A DNA stretch of 64,000 bases from Demequina aurantiaca (GCF_000975135.1 NZ_BBRF01000001.1:1366380-1430379), one strand, 5' to 3'; numbered from the stretch's first letter, positions 1 through 11,059 are shown. Numbers and translations are program-made. Notes: generated by a model from the sequence alone, not told the origin.

Positions 1-301
1 CGCCGGTGGCGAGCGTCTGCTTGGCGGCCTTGTGGTGCTCGGCCTCGACGTCGATCGTGGTGATGACTCCCTGGGGGTGCATGCCCCGCAGCAGGTATGT
101 GGTCGACACCCCCGCGCCAGTGCCGATTTCGACGATCGACTTAGCGTTCATGGCCCGCGCGAGGATCTGCAATGTGCGTCCGGCGCCCGGCAATACCGGC
201 ACGCATCCGAGTTCGTCAGCGGCGTCGCGCGCGCTCAATAGAACTCGGTCCTCGTGGATAAAATCCTCGGCATAAGCCCAGTTCGCGGCCTCGTGAGTCA
301 T
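1..301 (-). CDS. SAM-dependent O-methyltransferase, 3' end outside the window
   Basis: Translating leftward from the ATG at 301 gives an open frame that runs off the window edge, with about 100 residues visible. The Rossmann motif I for AdoMet binding is seen as [11 protein letters not shown], followed by an acidic strand end ([10 protein letters not shown]), as in class I small-molecule O-methyltransferases (Methyltransf_3 / CCoAOMT-like). A good ribosome site (AGGAGG, 305-311 read on the minus strand) precedes the ATG. It is divergent from the sigma factor gene, the arrangement known for Rv1220c/sigE in M. tuberculosis, which supports orthology. The substrate is unknown and the C-terminal part cannot be seen. 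Confidence 0.9.
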   Translation of the reverse strand, partial: MTHEAANWAYAEDFIHEDRVLLSARDAADELGCVPVLPGAGRTLQILARAMNAKSIVEIGTGAGVSTTYLLRGMHPQGVITTIDVEAEHHKAAKQTLATG

Positions 302-370
302 GGCACACCTCCTAGGGACATGATATGGGTCACATTCCACCAATCCGCCTTCCGCCGCGGCACGAATCAT

Positions 371-397
371 GGGAACATAGAGGTACATCCAACCGTT
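371..397 (+). promoter_or_regulatory. Candidate ECF (SigE-type) autoregulated promoter
   Basis: GGGAAC at 371-376 is followed, after 17 nt counted from GGAAC, by CGTT at 394-397. This matches the GGAAC-N16/17-CGTT shape of SigE/SigH-group ECF promoters. It lies 25 bp upstream of the sigma factor start, so the factor probably reads its own promoter. The transcription start is inferred, not observed. Confidence 0.55.
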
Positions 398-421
398 GAG
401 CAGATTGTGAGGGAGGAAACC

Positions 422-1042
422 ATGACTATTGCAGCCGTGCCAACAGACACCGCTAACAAAGACACCGTCGTTTCGTCCGTCACCGATGCCCCTGAGCTCG
501 CCCCCGAGCTCACGTGGGAGCGCATCGTCGAGGAACACTCGGGTCGCGTTTACCGATTGGCGTACCACCTCACCGGCAACCAGCACGATGCTGAGGACCT
601 CACGCAGGATGTGTTCATCCGCGTGTTTAACTCACTGTCGCAGTTCAAGCCGGGCACCTTTGAGGGTTGGCTCCACCGTATTACGACAAACCTCTTCCTC
701 GACCGCATGCGACGCAAGAAGCGAATTCGCTTCGATTTCATGGCGGACGACGACGCGGCTGTGTCCACGTCGGACAGTTTCGACCGCCACGAGCGCTCGG
801 GCCAGCCGGAAGACGCGTTTGAGATGTCTCACTTCGGTGACGACATTGTGGCCGCCCTCGCCGACCTGCCCCCCGAATACCGCGCGGCCATTGTGCTGAG
901 CGACATCGAGGGACTGTCGTACGAGGAAATTGCAGCCACGCTCGGTATCAAGATGGGTACCGTACGTTCTCGACTGTCTCGCGCCCGCGCGAAGTTGCGT
1001 GAGTCTCTCGCGCACCGCGCTCCGGTGCGGGGTGGCGAGTGA
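422..1042 (+). CDS. sigE: ECF RNA polymerase sigma factor, SigE-like
   Basis: 206 residues from the ATG at 422, chosen because a GGAGG ribosome site lies just upstream; an in-frame start at 254 would add 56 residues that do not look like sigma factor. Region 2 is clear ([36 protein letters not shown]), and region 4 holds the helix-turn-helix ([23 protein letters not shown]). It directs polymerase to GGAAC/CGTT promoters in response to envelope stress. Its stop overlaps the start of the anti-sigma gene (GTGA), and htrA and tatB follow, as in the mycobacterial sigE cluster. The symbol rests on that gene order. Confidence 0.93.
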   Translation: MTIAAVPTDTANKDTVVSSVTDAPELAPELTWERIVEEHSGRVYRLAYHLTGNQHDAEDLTQDVFIRVFNSLSQFKPGTFEGWLHRITTNLFLDRMRRKKRIRFDFMADDDAAVSTSDSFDRHERSGQPEDAFEMSHFGDDIVAALADLPPEYRAAIVLSDIEGLSYEEIAATLGIKMGTVRSRLSRARAKLRESLAHRAPVRGGE

Positions 1043-1890
1043 CGCAAAAGCACCTCGGAGAAAACCTTCACGACCTGCTCGATGGCAGGATGTCTACAGT
1101 CGACGCCGCAGAAGCGATGTCGCACCTCGATGAGTGCGATGAGTGCAACGCGCGATGGACTGAATTGCGTGATGCGCGCAAGGCCCTCAATACGTCCAGT
1201 GCGGGCATTGACATGCGCTTCGCCCAGCAGCTCCTGGACCGAGACCGGATGGCTCAGATCGCTCAGGGCGAGTCCAAGCATCGCGCCCGTGCCGCACGAG
1301 CCAGGCCGAGCCGGCACCGCTCCGTCACCATCGCATTTTCGATTCTGATCTTCGCCGCCGTAGGCGTGGGCGCCGCGTACTACGCCGGCGGTCCCGATCA
1401 GGTTCCTCTTGAATTTGCCGCAGCCTCAGCAGAGGGCACGGCACCAAATGTCGCGTATATGGGTCCACAGGACATGCGTTCTGCGGACAATATGCGGACG
1501 TGGGTCCATCCGGACTGGCAGGACAGTGGACTCGTCCCTATTGAAGCGAGGGTGGTGCGCGGCGACAGCGGCGCTCACATGCTCGTTGCCTCGCTGCTCG
1601 CAGGAGTCGACCCGGTGGTCGTGACGGAGCAGCATGGCGACCTGGTGCAGGAGCGCGTGGCTGATTTGCCGCGCGCCGACGTGCCGGGCATCGATGTCTA
1701 CATCGTTCGCCTCGACCCTGCCCAACTCGTGTGGCAGACAGGTGACGTAGTGGTTTCCGTGTCGTGCAGCTGCGCCATGGTGACCCTCGAAACGGTGGCA
1801 GGCACCTTCCCCACCAACACCGAGCCCGGATTCTTTGATCGTGTTCACGCCGGGCTCGGAGCATTTGCCGGCACCCTTACCGGCAACTAG
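1039..1890 (+). CDS. rseA: Membrane anti-sigma factor (zinc-binding, RseA-like)
   Basis: 283 residues from a GTG overlapping the sigE stop. The N-terminus carries the ZAS zinc motif H29-x3-C33-x2-C36 (HLDECDEC) typical of cytoplasmic anti-sigma domains. A single membrane segment spans about residues 95-116 ([20 protein letters not shown]). The remaining ~165 residues would be extracytoplasmic and resemble no domain I recognise. It should sequester the SigE-like factor until the zinc site is oxidised or the protein is cleaved. The M. tuberculosis RseA is cytoplasmic and shorter, so this membrane-anchored form with a large outer domain may sense the envelope directly. Confidence 0.85.
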   Translation: MTQKHLGENLHDLLDGRMSTVDAAEAMSHLDECDECNARWTELRDARKALNTSSAGIDMRFAQQLLDRDRMAQIAQGESKHRARAARARPSRHRSVTIAFSILIFAAVGVGAAYYAGGPDQVPLEFAAASAEGTAPNVAYMGPQDMRSADNMRTWVHPDWQDSGLVPIEARVVRGDSGAHMLVASLLAGVDPVVVTEQHGDLVQERVADLPRADVPGIDVYIVRLDPAQLVWQTGDVVVSVSCSCAMVTLETVAGTFPTNTEPGFFDRVHAGLGAFAGTLTGN

Positions 1891-1908
1891 TCCTGAAAGG
1901 CCGTCCCC

Positions 1909-3288
1909 ATGTCTGACTCACCCTTCGCTCCACCCACCCCCGTGGGAGGGGAATCGCAACGTCCCGAGGCGGGCGATGACGCGCAGCAAAGCAGCGCCGT
2001 CGTCACCGCGTCCTCAACGCGCGACGAGGTCGCCCCTACGGCCGATGCTGAGACGCCCGCCGATGCCGCGGTAGGTTCGCAGTCCGGCACCGACGTTGCG
2101 ACGGCTCCCGGGCAGCCTTTCCCCTGGGAAGCGCCGCCCGCAGACGTTCCACCTGCGGCACCCAAGGCGCCCGTGGGTCGTGTGCGCAAGCGCACGGTCG
2201 CCGCAATCTGCATTGGCGCCCTGAGCCTCGGCATCCTCGGTGGCGCCGGCGGGGCGTGGGCCTACAACGAGTGGGGCCCCTCGTCGTCGTCGGTCGCGCT
2301 TCCTTCGGTCAACGGTGCGTCGGTCGACCGGCCCGAGGGCTCGGTCGCCTCCATCGCTGCCGCCGTCATGCCCTCAGTGGTCTCGATCGAGACCACCACT
2401 GCTCAGGGTTCCGCGACTGGTACAGGCTTCGTGATTCGAGAGGACGGCTACATCCTCACGAACAATCACGTGGTCGACGGCGCCAGCAATGACAGCGTCA
2501 AGGTCCTCAAGTCCGACGGCACCATTGAAGAGGGCAAGGTCATCGGCACCACGCCCGAGTACGATCTTGCTGTGGTCAAGATCGACGAGAAGGGTCTCAC
2601 CCCGCTGGTCCTGGGGGACTCGGACCAGGTGGTGGTGGGAGACGCGGCGATCGCAGTCGGCTCCCCGCTGGGTCTCGACTCCACGGTGACCACCGGCATC
2701 ATCTCGGCACTGCACCGCCCGGTGACCGCCGGCGACGGCACGCAGGCACCCGCCTACATCGACGCGATTCAGACCGATGCCGCGATCAACCCCGGCAACT
2801 CGGGAGGCCCGCTCATCAATTCTGCGGGCGAGGTGATTGGCATCAACTCGGCCATCGCATCGCTTGGTGGGTCGTTGACCCAGCAGGCCGGTTCCGTGGG
2901 CCTCGGCTTCGCCATCACGTCCAACCAGGCACGCCGCACCGCCGAGCAGCTCATCAACGATGGCGAGGCGACGTTCCCCGTGATCGGAGTGCTGCTGGAC
3001 GAGCGCTACACCGGTGAAGGCATCAAGGTCGTCGACGATTCCTCCGGAGTTATCGCGGACGGCCCATCCGACGTGGCAGGCATCGAGCCCGGTGACATCA
3101 TCACCCAGATTGATGGTCGCCCAGTGACTCGGTCAGACGAACTCGTTGTCGCGATTCGCGCCAAGGCTCCTGGCGACGACGTGGTGCTGACCATCAAGCA
3201 GGGTGACTCGACCAAGGACGTCACCGTGACGTTGGGATCCAACTCTGAAGTCAACGTGGACGAACCCGCTCCTCAACCGTCAGAATAG
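1909..3288 (+). CDS. htrA: HtrA/DegP-type serine protease, membrane-anchored, one PDZ domain
   Basis: 459 residues. A low-complexity Pro/Ala-rich cytoplasmic segment (about 1-95) precedes a membrane anchor (about 98-122), then a trypsin-like S1C domain with the full triad: H187 (NNHVVDG), D219 (EYDLAVVK) and S298 (NPGNSGGPL). A C-terminal PDZ domain covers about residues 350-445 (DVAGIEPGDIITQIDG). It degrades or refolds damaged envelope proteins and belongs to the sigE stress cluster. It starts 18 bp after rseA and the next gene follows after 5 bp, so the four genes are probably one transcript. Confidence 0.93.
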   Translation: MSDSPFAPPTPVGGESQRPEAGDDAQQSSAVVTASSTRDEVAPTADAETPADAAVGSQSGTDVATAPGQPFPWEAPPADVPPAAPKAPVGRVRKRTVAAICIGALSLGILGGAGGAWAYNEWGPSSSSVALPSVNGASVDRPEGSVASIAAAVMPSVVSIETTTAQGSATGTGFVIREDGYILTNNHVVDGASNDSVKVLKSDGTIEEGKVIGTTPEYDLAVVKIDEKGLTPLVLGDSDQVVVGDAAIAVGSPLGLDSTVTTGIISALHRPVTAGDGTQAPAYIDAIQTDAAINPGNSGGPLINSAGEVIGINSAIASLGGSLTQQAGSVGLGFAITSNQARRTAEQLINDGEATFPVIGVLLDERYTGEGIKVVDDSSGVIADGPSDVAGIEPGDIITQIDGRPVTRSDELVVAIRAKAPGDDVVLTIKQGDSTKDVTVTLGSNSEVNVDEPAPQPSE

Positions 3289-3293
3289 GGTCT

Positions 3294-3626
3294 ATGTTCT
3301 CAATCAACGGCGGGGAGTTCGTCGTCCTGCTTCTGATCGCGATTGTCGTGATTGGGCCGGAACGGCTTCCTGAGTACTCGCGGCAGTTGCGTGCCTGGAT
3401 TGTCAAGGGACGCGACATGCTTCGTGACGGGCGTGACACGCTCGAGCGCGAGGTGGGCGGGGACGTCGATTGGGAGAAACTCGATCCACGACAGTACGAC
3501 CCGCGCACCATCGTTCGCGAGGCACTGTACGAGCCGGCTTCCAAGCCGGCGCCGGTCGCGCGACCTGCCGCGAGTGTTCCACTCGCGGCAGGCACGCCCG
3601 CCCCGTTCGACGAGGACGCCACGTAA
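3294..3626 (+). CDS. tatB: Twin-arginine translocase subunit TatB
   Basis: 110 residues with the TatA/B layout: a single N-terminal membrane helix (FVVLLLIAIVVIGPERLPEY, residues 9-28) ending in the family's G-P-E-R-L-P hinge, an amphipathic helix (about 28-50), and an acidic/proline-rich tail. Following htrA it matches Rv1224 in M. tuberculosis, which is TatB rather than TatA. It would recognise the Tat substrates predicted here, such as EfeB and the polyamine-binding protein. Confidence 0.88.
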   Translation: MFSINGGEFVVLLLIAIVVIGPERLPEYSRQLRAWIVKGRDMLRDGRDTLEREVGGDVDWEKLDPRQYDPRTIVREALYEPASKPAPVARPAASVPLAAGTPAPFDEDAT

Positions 3627-3658
3627 CCCCAGCATCGGCCGGAGGTTGTGCGCCGTAG

Positions 3659-4711
<1,053 letters not shown>

Positions 4712-4715
4712 ACCC

Positions 4716-5762
4716 ATGAGGCAGCGCAGTTACATTCCCGGCAAGATGAAACGCACCGTCGCGCTGGAGGAGGCGTCCGCGGTCGAGAAGGGCAAGGCCG
4801 CGCTCAAGGAGGCCAAGTCTCGCAAGGAGTGGTTCGACCGTACGCACCCGGGACGGATGCTCAAGCGCATCAGCGAGGGAAACGGCAACATCATCGCTGG
4901 CGGGATCGCCTATTTGTCGTTGACGTCACTCGCGGCCGCGCTCGTGATTGGCGTCACGATCTCGACCTACCTCGTTCACTTCAACGCGAACTGGAACGAG
5001 GCGTTCTACGGCTTCATTGACGACACAATTCCGGGTGTGATCAAGGCGGACGGTCCGGACAGCGCGGGCCTGGTAGATCCCGATTCGCTCGAGCCGCAGA
5101 CCCTGACGGGGATTGTGGGAATCGTCACCTTCTTGATTCTGATCAACACCGCGTCGCGCTACCTGAGCGCGACGCGCATCGGATCCATCGCGATGCTGGA
5201 CACGCAGGCGGGCTCGCCAGTCAAGGGCAAGTTGCGCGACTTCGGGGCGCTCCTCGCGCTGCTGATCCTGGTGCTGCTCGGGGCCTTGCTGCAGGTGGCC
5301 GCATCACAATTTTCCACGGTGATTGCCGGATGGGTGTCGGATCAGCCGCTGTCCGACTGGCTCATTCGTGGTCCTGCCTTCGCCGTCGGTGTCCTGGTAG
5401 ACATGGCTTTCGTGGCCTTGGCGATCGTGGTGCTGGGGAGCTACCGCGGCCCGCGAGTGCCGCTGATCTGGACCTTGCTCGCGGCCGCCATCAGCATCGG
5501 CATCCTGCGCCAAGCCGTGTCGCTGGTGATTGGCGGCGTGAAGGACAACGCGGTGCTCGCCTCCGCCGCGTCGGTGATCGCCATCATGATCTTCGTGAAT
5601 TTTGTCGCGCGGATCGTTCTCTATGCCGCTGCTTGGCTCGGCACGCTGGCTCCCTCAGAGGCGGGGCCAGGAGAGTTCAGCTCGACAGAGATGGAATCGA
5701 TCCCGCGCCGCGGCCACGGAAGCGTGACGACGGCACGCGCCATGCAGCGCGATCGTGAGTAG
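4716..5762 (+). CDS. YihY/BrkB-family inner membrane protein
   Basis: 348 residues with several hydrophobic helices (about 60-85, 140-160, 185-210, 225-250, 260-285 and 290-320) in the YihY/virulence factor BrkB layout, preceded by a charged cytoplasmic N-terminus of about 50 residues. The family's molecular role is unsettled. The ATG at 4716 is 4 bp after trpS and is preferred; an in-frame ATG at 4746 is also possible. Translational coupling with trpS is likely. Confidence 0.85.
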   Translation: MRQRSYIPGKMKRTVALEEASAVEKGKAALKEAKSRKEWFDRTHPGRMLKRISEGNGNIIAGGIAYLSLTSLAAALVIGVTISTYLVHFNANWNEAFYGFIDDTIPGVIKADGPDSAGLVDPDSLEPQTLTGIVGIVTFLILINTASRYLSATRIGSIAMLDTQAGSPVKGKLRDFGALLALLILVLLGALLQVAASQFSTVIAGWVSDQPLSDWLIRGPAFAVGVLVDMAFVALAIVVLGSYRGPRVPLIWTLLAAAISIGILRQAVSLVIGGVKDNAVLASAASVIAIMIFVNFVARIVLYAAAWLGTLAPSEAGPGEFSSTEMESIPRRGHGSVTTARAMQRDRE

Positions 5763-5786
5763 CCACGCATCCGGACGCTCGGCGCG

Positions 5787-6422
5787 CTACGCGTGTGGGG
5801 CGTTGGAGCGGTGCACGAAGGCGTGGAACTCCACCGCATCCATTGCGGTTCCTGGGAGCTCGGTGCCCTTGCCGTCCGCGCGGATCCCGTCAAGGAAGAT
5901 CACCAGCTGACGGCGCATCAAGTTGGCCTCGTGGTCGGTCGGATTGCCGACCATGCCGCCGAGCGAGAACATCATGAGTGCTAGGTCGCCGCCCGTAACG
6001 CCTTCCCTCAGGGTGCCCTCGGCCTGCGCGCGCTCGATCAGGCCGGTCAGGCTATCGGTGAACGAGCCCGCGGGACGGTAGTCAGGGTCGATGTCATACA
6101 TGCGTCGCATCACGGTGCGTAGGCCGGGAGCGTCCGCCAAAGCAAACACCGCGGACTCGAGCAGGGTCGCAATCGTGTCCCATGCGGTAGCGTCCTCGCC
6201 GCTGGCCCGCAGTGACTCGCCCAGCATCATCACCCCACGGTCGTACAGCGCGCGGATCAGGTCCTCGTGCGTAGGAAAGTGACGGTAGGCGGTGCCAATT
6301 CCCAGGCCCGTTTGAATCGCGAGCTCACGGACGGTCAGGTCCGCGTCGCGGACAGCAAGGATCTCAAATCCAGCGAGGATGAGCCGTTCGCGGTTCGCGA
6401 CAGCATCTTTTCGTTTCACCAT
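5787..6422 (-). CDS. TetR-family transcriptional regulator
   Basis: 211 residues. The N-terminal helix-turn-helix (ILAVRDADLTVRELAIQTGLG followed by TAYRHFPTHEDLIRALY) is a textbook TetR DNA-binding domain. The C-terminal ligand domain (about 75-200) shows no family I can name. It lies 39 bp after sdhB on the same strand and converges with the YihY gene. It may be co-transcribed with succinate dehydrogenase or have its own promoter; its target is unknown. Confidence 0.88.
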   Translation of the reverse strand: MVKRKDAVANRERLILAGFEILAVRDADLTVRELAIQTGLGIGTAYRHFPTHEDLIRALYDRGVMMLGESLRASGEDATAWDTIATLLESAVFALADAPGLRTVMRRMYDIDPDYRPAGSFTDSLTGLIERAQAEGTLREGVTGGDLALMMFSLGGMVGNPTDHEANLMRRQLVIFLDGIRADGKGTELPGTAMDAVEFHAFVHRSNAPHA

Positions 6423-6461
6423 GAGGAGATTCTAAACGTGAAGTGTCCGTTTCTGTGAACG

Positions 6462-7229
6462 TCAGACGACACCAGTATTGAGCGCCTTTTTCACCTCGGA
6501 AATTGCCTTGGTGACCTCGATGCCGCGAGGGCACGCCTCGGTGCAGTTGAACGCCGTGCGGCACTTCCACACGCCGGCCTTGTCGTTCAGAATCTCGAGC
6601 CGATCCCACTCGCCCTCGTCGCGGGAGTCAAAGATGAAGCGGTGCGCGCCCACGATGGCCTGAGGACCAAAATACTGTCCATCGGTCCAGAACACCGGGC
6701 ACGACGTGGTGCACGCTGCACACATGATGCACTTGGTCGTGTCATCGAAGCGTGCACGCTCTTCGGGGCTCTGCAGCCGCTCCCGCTCGGGGGTGGGGCC
6801 GGACGTCATGAGAAATGGCATGATCTCGCGGTAGCTCGCGAAGAACGGCTCCATGTCAACGATCAGGTCCTTCTCCACCGGTAGGCCCTTGATGGGCTCG
6901 ATGGTGATGGGACGCTTGGGGTTGAGATCCTTGAGCAGCGTCTTGCATGCCAGCCGGTTCTTGGCGTTGATGCGCATCGCGTCGGAGCCACACACGCCGT
7001 GCGCGCACGAGCGACGGAACGCGAGCGAGCCGTCCACATCCCACTTGATTTTGTGGAGCGCGTCGAGCACGCGGTCCGTGCCGTGCATGGTCAGGGTGAA
7101 CTCTTCCCAGTACTCCTCGCCCGCAGGGTGGTCGGGCGTGCCATCCGGATCCATGCGCTGGATGCGCAGGGTTACGTCAAAGCTCGGGACCTCGCCGGCC
7201 TTCGAGGGTGCCTCGGCAGTTGCAGTCAT
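6462..7229 (-). CDS. sdhB: Succinate dehydrogenase iron-sulfur subunit
   Basis: 255 residues with all three cluster motifs: the [2Fe-2S] ferredoxin site (SCAHGVCGSDAM with a later AC), the [4Fe-4S] site (CIMCAACTTSCP) and the [3Fe-4S] site (CRTAFNCTEACPRG). It passes electrons from the flavoprotein to menaquinone in complex II. A GGAGG ribosome site precedes the ATG, 12 bp after sdhA. It is the last gene of sdhCDAB. Confidence 0.97.
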   Translation of the reverse strand: MTATAEAPSKAGEVPSFDVTLRIQRMDPDGTPDHPAGEEYWEEFTLTMHGTDRVLDALHKIKWDVDGSLAFRRSCAHGVCGSDAMRINAKNRLACKTLLKDLNPKRPITIEPIKGLPVEKDLIVDMEPFFASYREIMPFLMTSGPTPERERLQSPEERARFDDTTKCIMCAACTTSCPVFWTDGQYFGPQAIVGAHRFIFDSRDEGEWDRLEILNDKAGVWKCRTAFNCTEACPRGIEVTKAISEVKKALNTGVV

Positions 7230-7241
7230 CGTGTCCTCCGC

Positions 7242-9005
7242 CTAGTACTTACGTTCCATGGGCTGGTACTTCGTCACAACTACCGGCTTGGTGTCGAGAC
7301 GAATTCCATCCTTGGTCTTGTAGGCCATCGTGTGCTTCATGAAGTTCTCGTCGTCGCGCGTGGGGAAGTCCTCGCGATAGTGACCGCCGCGGCTCTCCTT
7401 GCGGTGCTCGGCACCCAGGATGACCACCTCGGCGAGGTCGAGCAGGAAGCCCAGCTCGACGGCCTCGAGGAGGTCAGTGTTGAAGCGCGCGCCGCGGTCG
7501 TGAATGGCGACATTCTTGAAACGCTCCTGGAGTTCACCCACGAGTTTGTGGGCCTCTGCCAGGGATTCTGACGTACGGAACACCTGAACGTTGCGGTCCA
7601 TCGACGCCTGTAGTTCGCGGCGGATGTCCGCAACGCGCTCAGTGCCGTCGCCGCCCACGGTGGCGCGGAGCTTCTCGACCTGATCAGTGACCAGGGACGA
7701 TGCATCGGCCGGAAGGTCGTGGCCTTCCGTGGTCAGCGCGTACTCAGCCGCGGCAATACCCGCGCGACGTCCGAACACGTTGATGTCGAGCAGTGAGTTG
7801 GTGCCGAGGCGGTTGGAGCCGTGGACCGACACGCAAGCGACCTCGCCGGCCGCATACAGGCCCTTGATGGTGTCGTGGTTGTTGCGCAGCACCTCGGCAT
7901 TGTTCGTGGTGGGCACGCCACCCATCGCGTAGTGCGCGGTGGGGAACACGGGCACCGGCTCGGTGTACGGCTCCACGCCCAGGTATGTGCGCGCGAACTC
8001 GGTGATGTCCGGCAACTTCTCGTCAATGTGCGCGGGCTCGAGGTGGGTAAGGTCAAGCAGCACGTAGTCCTTGTTGGGGCCACAACCGCGACCCTCACGT
8101 ACCTCATTGGCCATGGCCCGGGCAACGACGTCGCGCGGGGCCAGGTCCTTGATGGTGGGGGCGTAGCGCTCCATGAAGCGCTCACCCTCGGAGTTGCGCA
8201 GAATGCCACCCTCACCACGGGCGGCCTCGGACAGCAGAATGCCCAGCCCGGCCAGGCCGGTCGGGTGGAACTGGAAGAACTCCATGTCCTCGAGTGGGAT
8301 GCCGCGGCGCAGCGCGAGCGCCATGCCGTCTCCCGTGAGGGTGTGGGCATTCGACGTGGTCTTGAAGACCTTGCCGGCACCGCCGGTCGCGAAGATGACG
8401 GACTTGGCACGGAAGGTGTGGATCTGACCGGTGGACAACTCGTATGCGACCACTCCGGCCACCGCGACGTCCTTGCCCTCGGCAGCCTGAGGGTCGTCGT
8501 TGAGGATCAGGTCCAGCACGTAGAACTCGTTGAAGAACTCGACATCCTGCTTGATGCACTGTTGATACAGCGTCTGCAGAATCATGTGGCCGGTACGGTC
8601 GGCGGCGTAGCAGGCGCGGCGAACCGCGGACTTTCCGTGATCGCGCGTGTGGCCGCCAAAGCGGCGCTGGTCGATCTTGCCCGCGGTGGTGCGGTTGAAC
8701 GGAAGGCCCATCTTCTCCAGGTCGAGGACGGCCTGAACGGCCTCCTCGCACAGGATCTGCGCGGCATCCTGGTCGACCAGGTAGTCGCCGCCCTTAATGG
8801 TGTCGAACACGTGCCACTCGACGTTGTCTTCCTCGACGTTGGCGAGTGCCGCGGCCATGCCGCCCTGCGCCGCACCGGTGTGGGAACGAGTGGGGTAGAG
8901 CTTGGTCAGCACCGCGGTCTTGGCGCGCTGCGAGCTCTCCAGAGCCGCGCGCATGCCGGCGCCGCCAGCACCCACAATGACTACGTCATATTCGTGTTCA
9001 GTCAT
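7242..9005 (-). CDS. sdhA: Succinate dehydrogenase flavoprotein subunit
   Basis: 587 residues, full length. The FAD-binding GxGxxG is [11 protein letters not shown] near the N-terminus, the flavin-linking histidine region is [10 protein letters not shown], and the substrate motifs HPTG, RGEGG and the catalytic-Arg region are present. It oxidises succinate to fumarate in the TCA cycle. Its start overlaps the sdhD stop by 4 bp (ATGA), showing translational coupling. Confidence 0.97.
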   Translation of the reverse strand: MTEHEYDVVIVGAGGAGMRAALESSQRAKTAVLTKLYPTRSHTGAAQGGMAAALANVEEDNVEWHVFDTIKGGDYLVDQDAAQILCEEAVQAVLDLEKMGLPFNRTTAGKIDQRRFGGHTRDHGKSAVRRACYAADRTGHMILQTLYQQCIKQDVEFFNEFYVLDLILNDDPQAAEGKDVAVAGVVAYELSTGQIHTFRAKSVIFATGGAGKVFKTTSNAHTLTGDGMALALRRGIPLEDMEFFQFHPTGLAGLGILLSEAARGEGGILRNSEGERFMERYAPTIKDLAPRDVVARAMANEVREGRGCGPNKDYVLLDLTHLEPAHIDEKLPDITEFARTYLGVEPYTEPVPVFPTAHYAMGGVPTTNNAEVLRNNHDTIKGLYAAGEVACVSVHGSNRLGTNSLLDINVFGRRAGIAAAEYALTTEGHDLPADASSLVTDQVEKLRATVGGDGTERVADIRRELQASMDRNVQVFRTSESLAEAHKLVGELQERFKNVAIHDRGARFNTDLLEAVELGFLLDLAEVVILGAEHRKESRGGHYREDFPTRDDENFMKHTMAYKTKDGIRLDTKPVVVTKYQPMERKY

Positions 9006-9475
9006 CGAACGTCCTCACAGAAGGTCGGGACGCCGGGTAGCAGATCACCCGAGGCGTCGAGGGGGCACGGGTCGAAGGTGAAGATCACGAGCGAGCCCAG
9101 CACCACGATGGTTGTGACGCAGACCGCGAGTAGCGTCTTGAGCGTCTTGCGCATCCAGGTGCGGCGGGCATAGTCGTTGATCAGCAGGCGCATGCCGTTG
9201 CCGCCGTGGATCATCGCGAGCACTAGCATCACGAAGTCCCAGATCTGCCACAGCGGGGAGGCCCACTTGCCCGCGACGAACGCGAAGTCGATCTGATTGA
9301 CGCCGTCGCCGCTGAACAGGTTGATGAACAGGTGCGTGAAGATCAGGACGAGCAGCAGCACGCCGGAGCCGCGCATGAACAGCCACGACCACTGCTCGGC
9401 GTGGTTGCGGGAGCGGCCGGAACGGATGGGACGCAGGGGCTCGACCTCGGGGGCCTTCGATTCGGCGGTGGTCAT
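9002..9475 (-). CDS. sdhD: Succinate dehydrogenase membrane anchor subunit
   Basis: 157 residues from the ATG at 9475, which shares one base with the sdhC stop (TAATG); the longer upstream frame runs through sdhC and is rejected. Three membrane helices are visible (about 38-58, 73-95 and 113-135). It forms the quinone-binding membrane domain with SdhC. Its identity rests on size, helices and operon position. Confidence 0.9.
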   Translation of the reverse strand: MTTAESKAPEVEPLRPIRSGRSRNHAEQWSWLFMRGSGVLLLVLIFTHLFINLFSGDGVNQIDFAFVAGKWASPLWQIWDFVMLVLAMIHGGNGMRLLINDYARRTWMRKTLKTLLAVCVTTIVVLGSLVIFTFDPCPLDASGDLLPGVPTFCEDVR

Positions 9476-9849
9476 TACGCACCCCCAAACACGTGGGACA
9501 GGTGTCGCGGCAGGAAGCCAATCATCAGCAGCGCGAACAGGCCCCACACGATCCACACCATGAGGCGCTGGTGCTTGAGGGCCCAGGGCCACGTGTCGAC
9601 CAGGATGATGCGGATGCCGTTAAAGGCGTGCAGCGCAATCGCGGCAACCAGGCCGGCCTCGACGATCCCGTAGATGGGCGTCTTGTAGGTACCAATCACG
9701 TCGTTGTAGGCCTCGGGAGACACGCGCACGAGCGCGGTATCGAGGACGTGCACCACGAGGAAGAAGAAGATCGCGACGCCGGTGGTGCGATGCACGACCC
9801 ACATCCACATGCCTTCACGGCCTCTATACAGCGTTGTCGCGGGTGACAC
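9475..9849 (-). CDS. sdhC: Succinate dehydrogenase cytochrome b556 subunit
   Basis: 124 residues if started at the GTG at 9849, where an AAGGAG ribosome site sits 6 nt upstream; the longer frame to 9876 would leave no such site. Three membrane helices are seen, with histidines in the second and third helices (VVHVLDTA, ALHAFNG) suited to haem b ligation. First gene of sdhCDAB. Its 5' end is only 52 bp from the divergent nucleotidyltransferase gene, so the two share a compact promoter region. Confidence 0.9.
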   Translation of the reverse strand: MSPATTLYRGREGMWMWVVHRTTGVAIFFFLVVHVLDTALVRVSPEAYNDVIGTYKTPIYGIVEAGLVAAIALHAFNGIRIILVDTWPWALKHQRLMVWIVWGLFALLMIGFLPRHLSHVFGGA

Positions 9850-9901
9850 AGAAACTCCTTGGTTTACTCGGAACACTATCTAGCATCCTAATGTGGTCTC
9901 C

Positions 9902-11059
9902 ATGACAGGCTCGCACAACATCCACGATGCGGCGGATTCTTCCCCGGCGCCCTCGACTACCGATCGCACCGACTCCGGTCCTGGCAGCGAGGCGGTCATC
10001 GACGACTTCGTCGCCGTCATCCCGGCCGGGGGAGTGGGCTCGCGCCTGTGGCCGCTGTCCCAGCCTCACCGACCCAAGTTTCTGCTCGATCTACTCGGCA
10101 CCGGCACCACGCTGATCCAGGACACCGTGACCCGACTCGCGCCCTTGGCCGCCCAGACCATTGTGGTGACCGGCCAACGTCACGCCGATGCCGTGGCGGC
10201 TCAGGTGCCGCAGGTTCCGGCCGCGAACCTGGTCGCGGAACCAACACCGCGTGACTCCATGGCCGCGATCGCACTCGCGGCCGCCATCATTCAGCTCCGG
10301 CATGGTGACCGCATCATGGGCTCCTTTGCGGCGGACCACGTAATTGGTGAGCCCCACGAGTTCCGCGCGGCGGTGCGAACCGCCGTCGTCGCCGCCAGAA
10401 CCGGCAAGGTCGTGACGATTGGGATCAACCCCACCGAGGCATCGTCCGCCTTCGGCTACATCGCCCAAGGCGATGAGCTGCCCGATGCGTCGGGCGCTTT
10501 CGCGGTGCGGGAGTTTACCGAGAAGCCGGATCCCCAGACCGCGGCGACGATGCTCGCCAGCGGCGGCTACGTCTGGAATGCTGGCATGTTCGTAGTCAGC
10601 ACCGCAGTCCTGCTGGAACACCTCGAGCGCCTGCAGCCGGGGATCTACGCGGGCGTGACCGAGATAGCGGCGGCGTGGGACAGTGACGACCGACAGGCGA
10701 CGCTTGAGCGCGTATGGCCCACGTTGACCAAGATCGCGATTGACCACGCCATCGCGGAGCCCGTGGCGGCGGCCGGGGGCGTGGCCGTGGTGCCCGGCGC
10801 GTTCGACTGGCACGACGTGGGGGATTTTGACTCCCTCGTGGGACTGCTGACACCCGATGCCGACGGCGTCACTCGCATCGGCCGCACCGCTGTGGTCGGA
10901 ACATTTGGATCTCAGGGCGTGGTCGCGGTGGGCGGGACCAAAGTCCTCGCAGTCGTTGGCTTAGACGATGTTGTCATTGTGGAGTCGGACGAGGCGCTGT
11001 TGGTGCTCTCGCGAGCAGCAGCACAGCAGGTCAAGGACGCGGCGACCGCAGGTCTTTAG
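9902..11059 (+). CDS. manC: Mannose-1-phosphate guanylyltransferase
   Basis: 385 residues from the ATG at 9902. After a flexible N-terminus of ~35 residues comes the nucleotidyltransferase signature IPAGGVGSRLWPLSQPHRPKFLLDLLG, cited here only as the GGxGxRLWPLS...PK pattern. A Rossmann nucleotide-binding domain follows, with FTEKPD and NAGMF motifs; the C-terminal ~100 residues resemble the left-handed helix part. There is no fused isomerase domain, unlike bifunctional ManC/AlgA. It makes GDP-mannose for glycolipids and polysaccharide. The symbol follows the COG0836 family, and the specificity for GTP/mannose is inferred. Confidence 0.85.
   Translation: MTGSHNIHDAADSSPAPSTTDRTDSGPGSEAVIDDFVAVIPAGGVGSRLWPLSQPHRPKFLLDLLGTGTTLIQDTVTRLAPLAAQTIVVTGQRHADAVAAQVPQVPAANLVAEPTPRDSMAAIALAAAIIQLRHGDRIMGSFAADHVIGEPHEFRAAVRTAVVAARTGKVVTIGINPTEASSAFGYIAQGDELPDASGAFAVREFTEKPDPQTAATMLASGGYVWNAGMFVVSTAVLLEHLERLQPGIYAGVTEIAAAWDSDDRQATLERVWPTLTKIAIDHAIAEPVAAAGGVAVVPGAFDWHDVGDFDSLVGLLTPDADGVTRIGRTAVVGTFGSQGVVAVGGTKVLAVVGLDDVVIVESDEALLVLSRAAAQQVKDAATAGL

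Noticed and set aside
7821-9173. A 450-codon plus-strand frame opposite sdhA
   Set aside because: A shadow of sdhA, no ribosome site and no recognisable motif.
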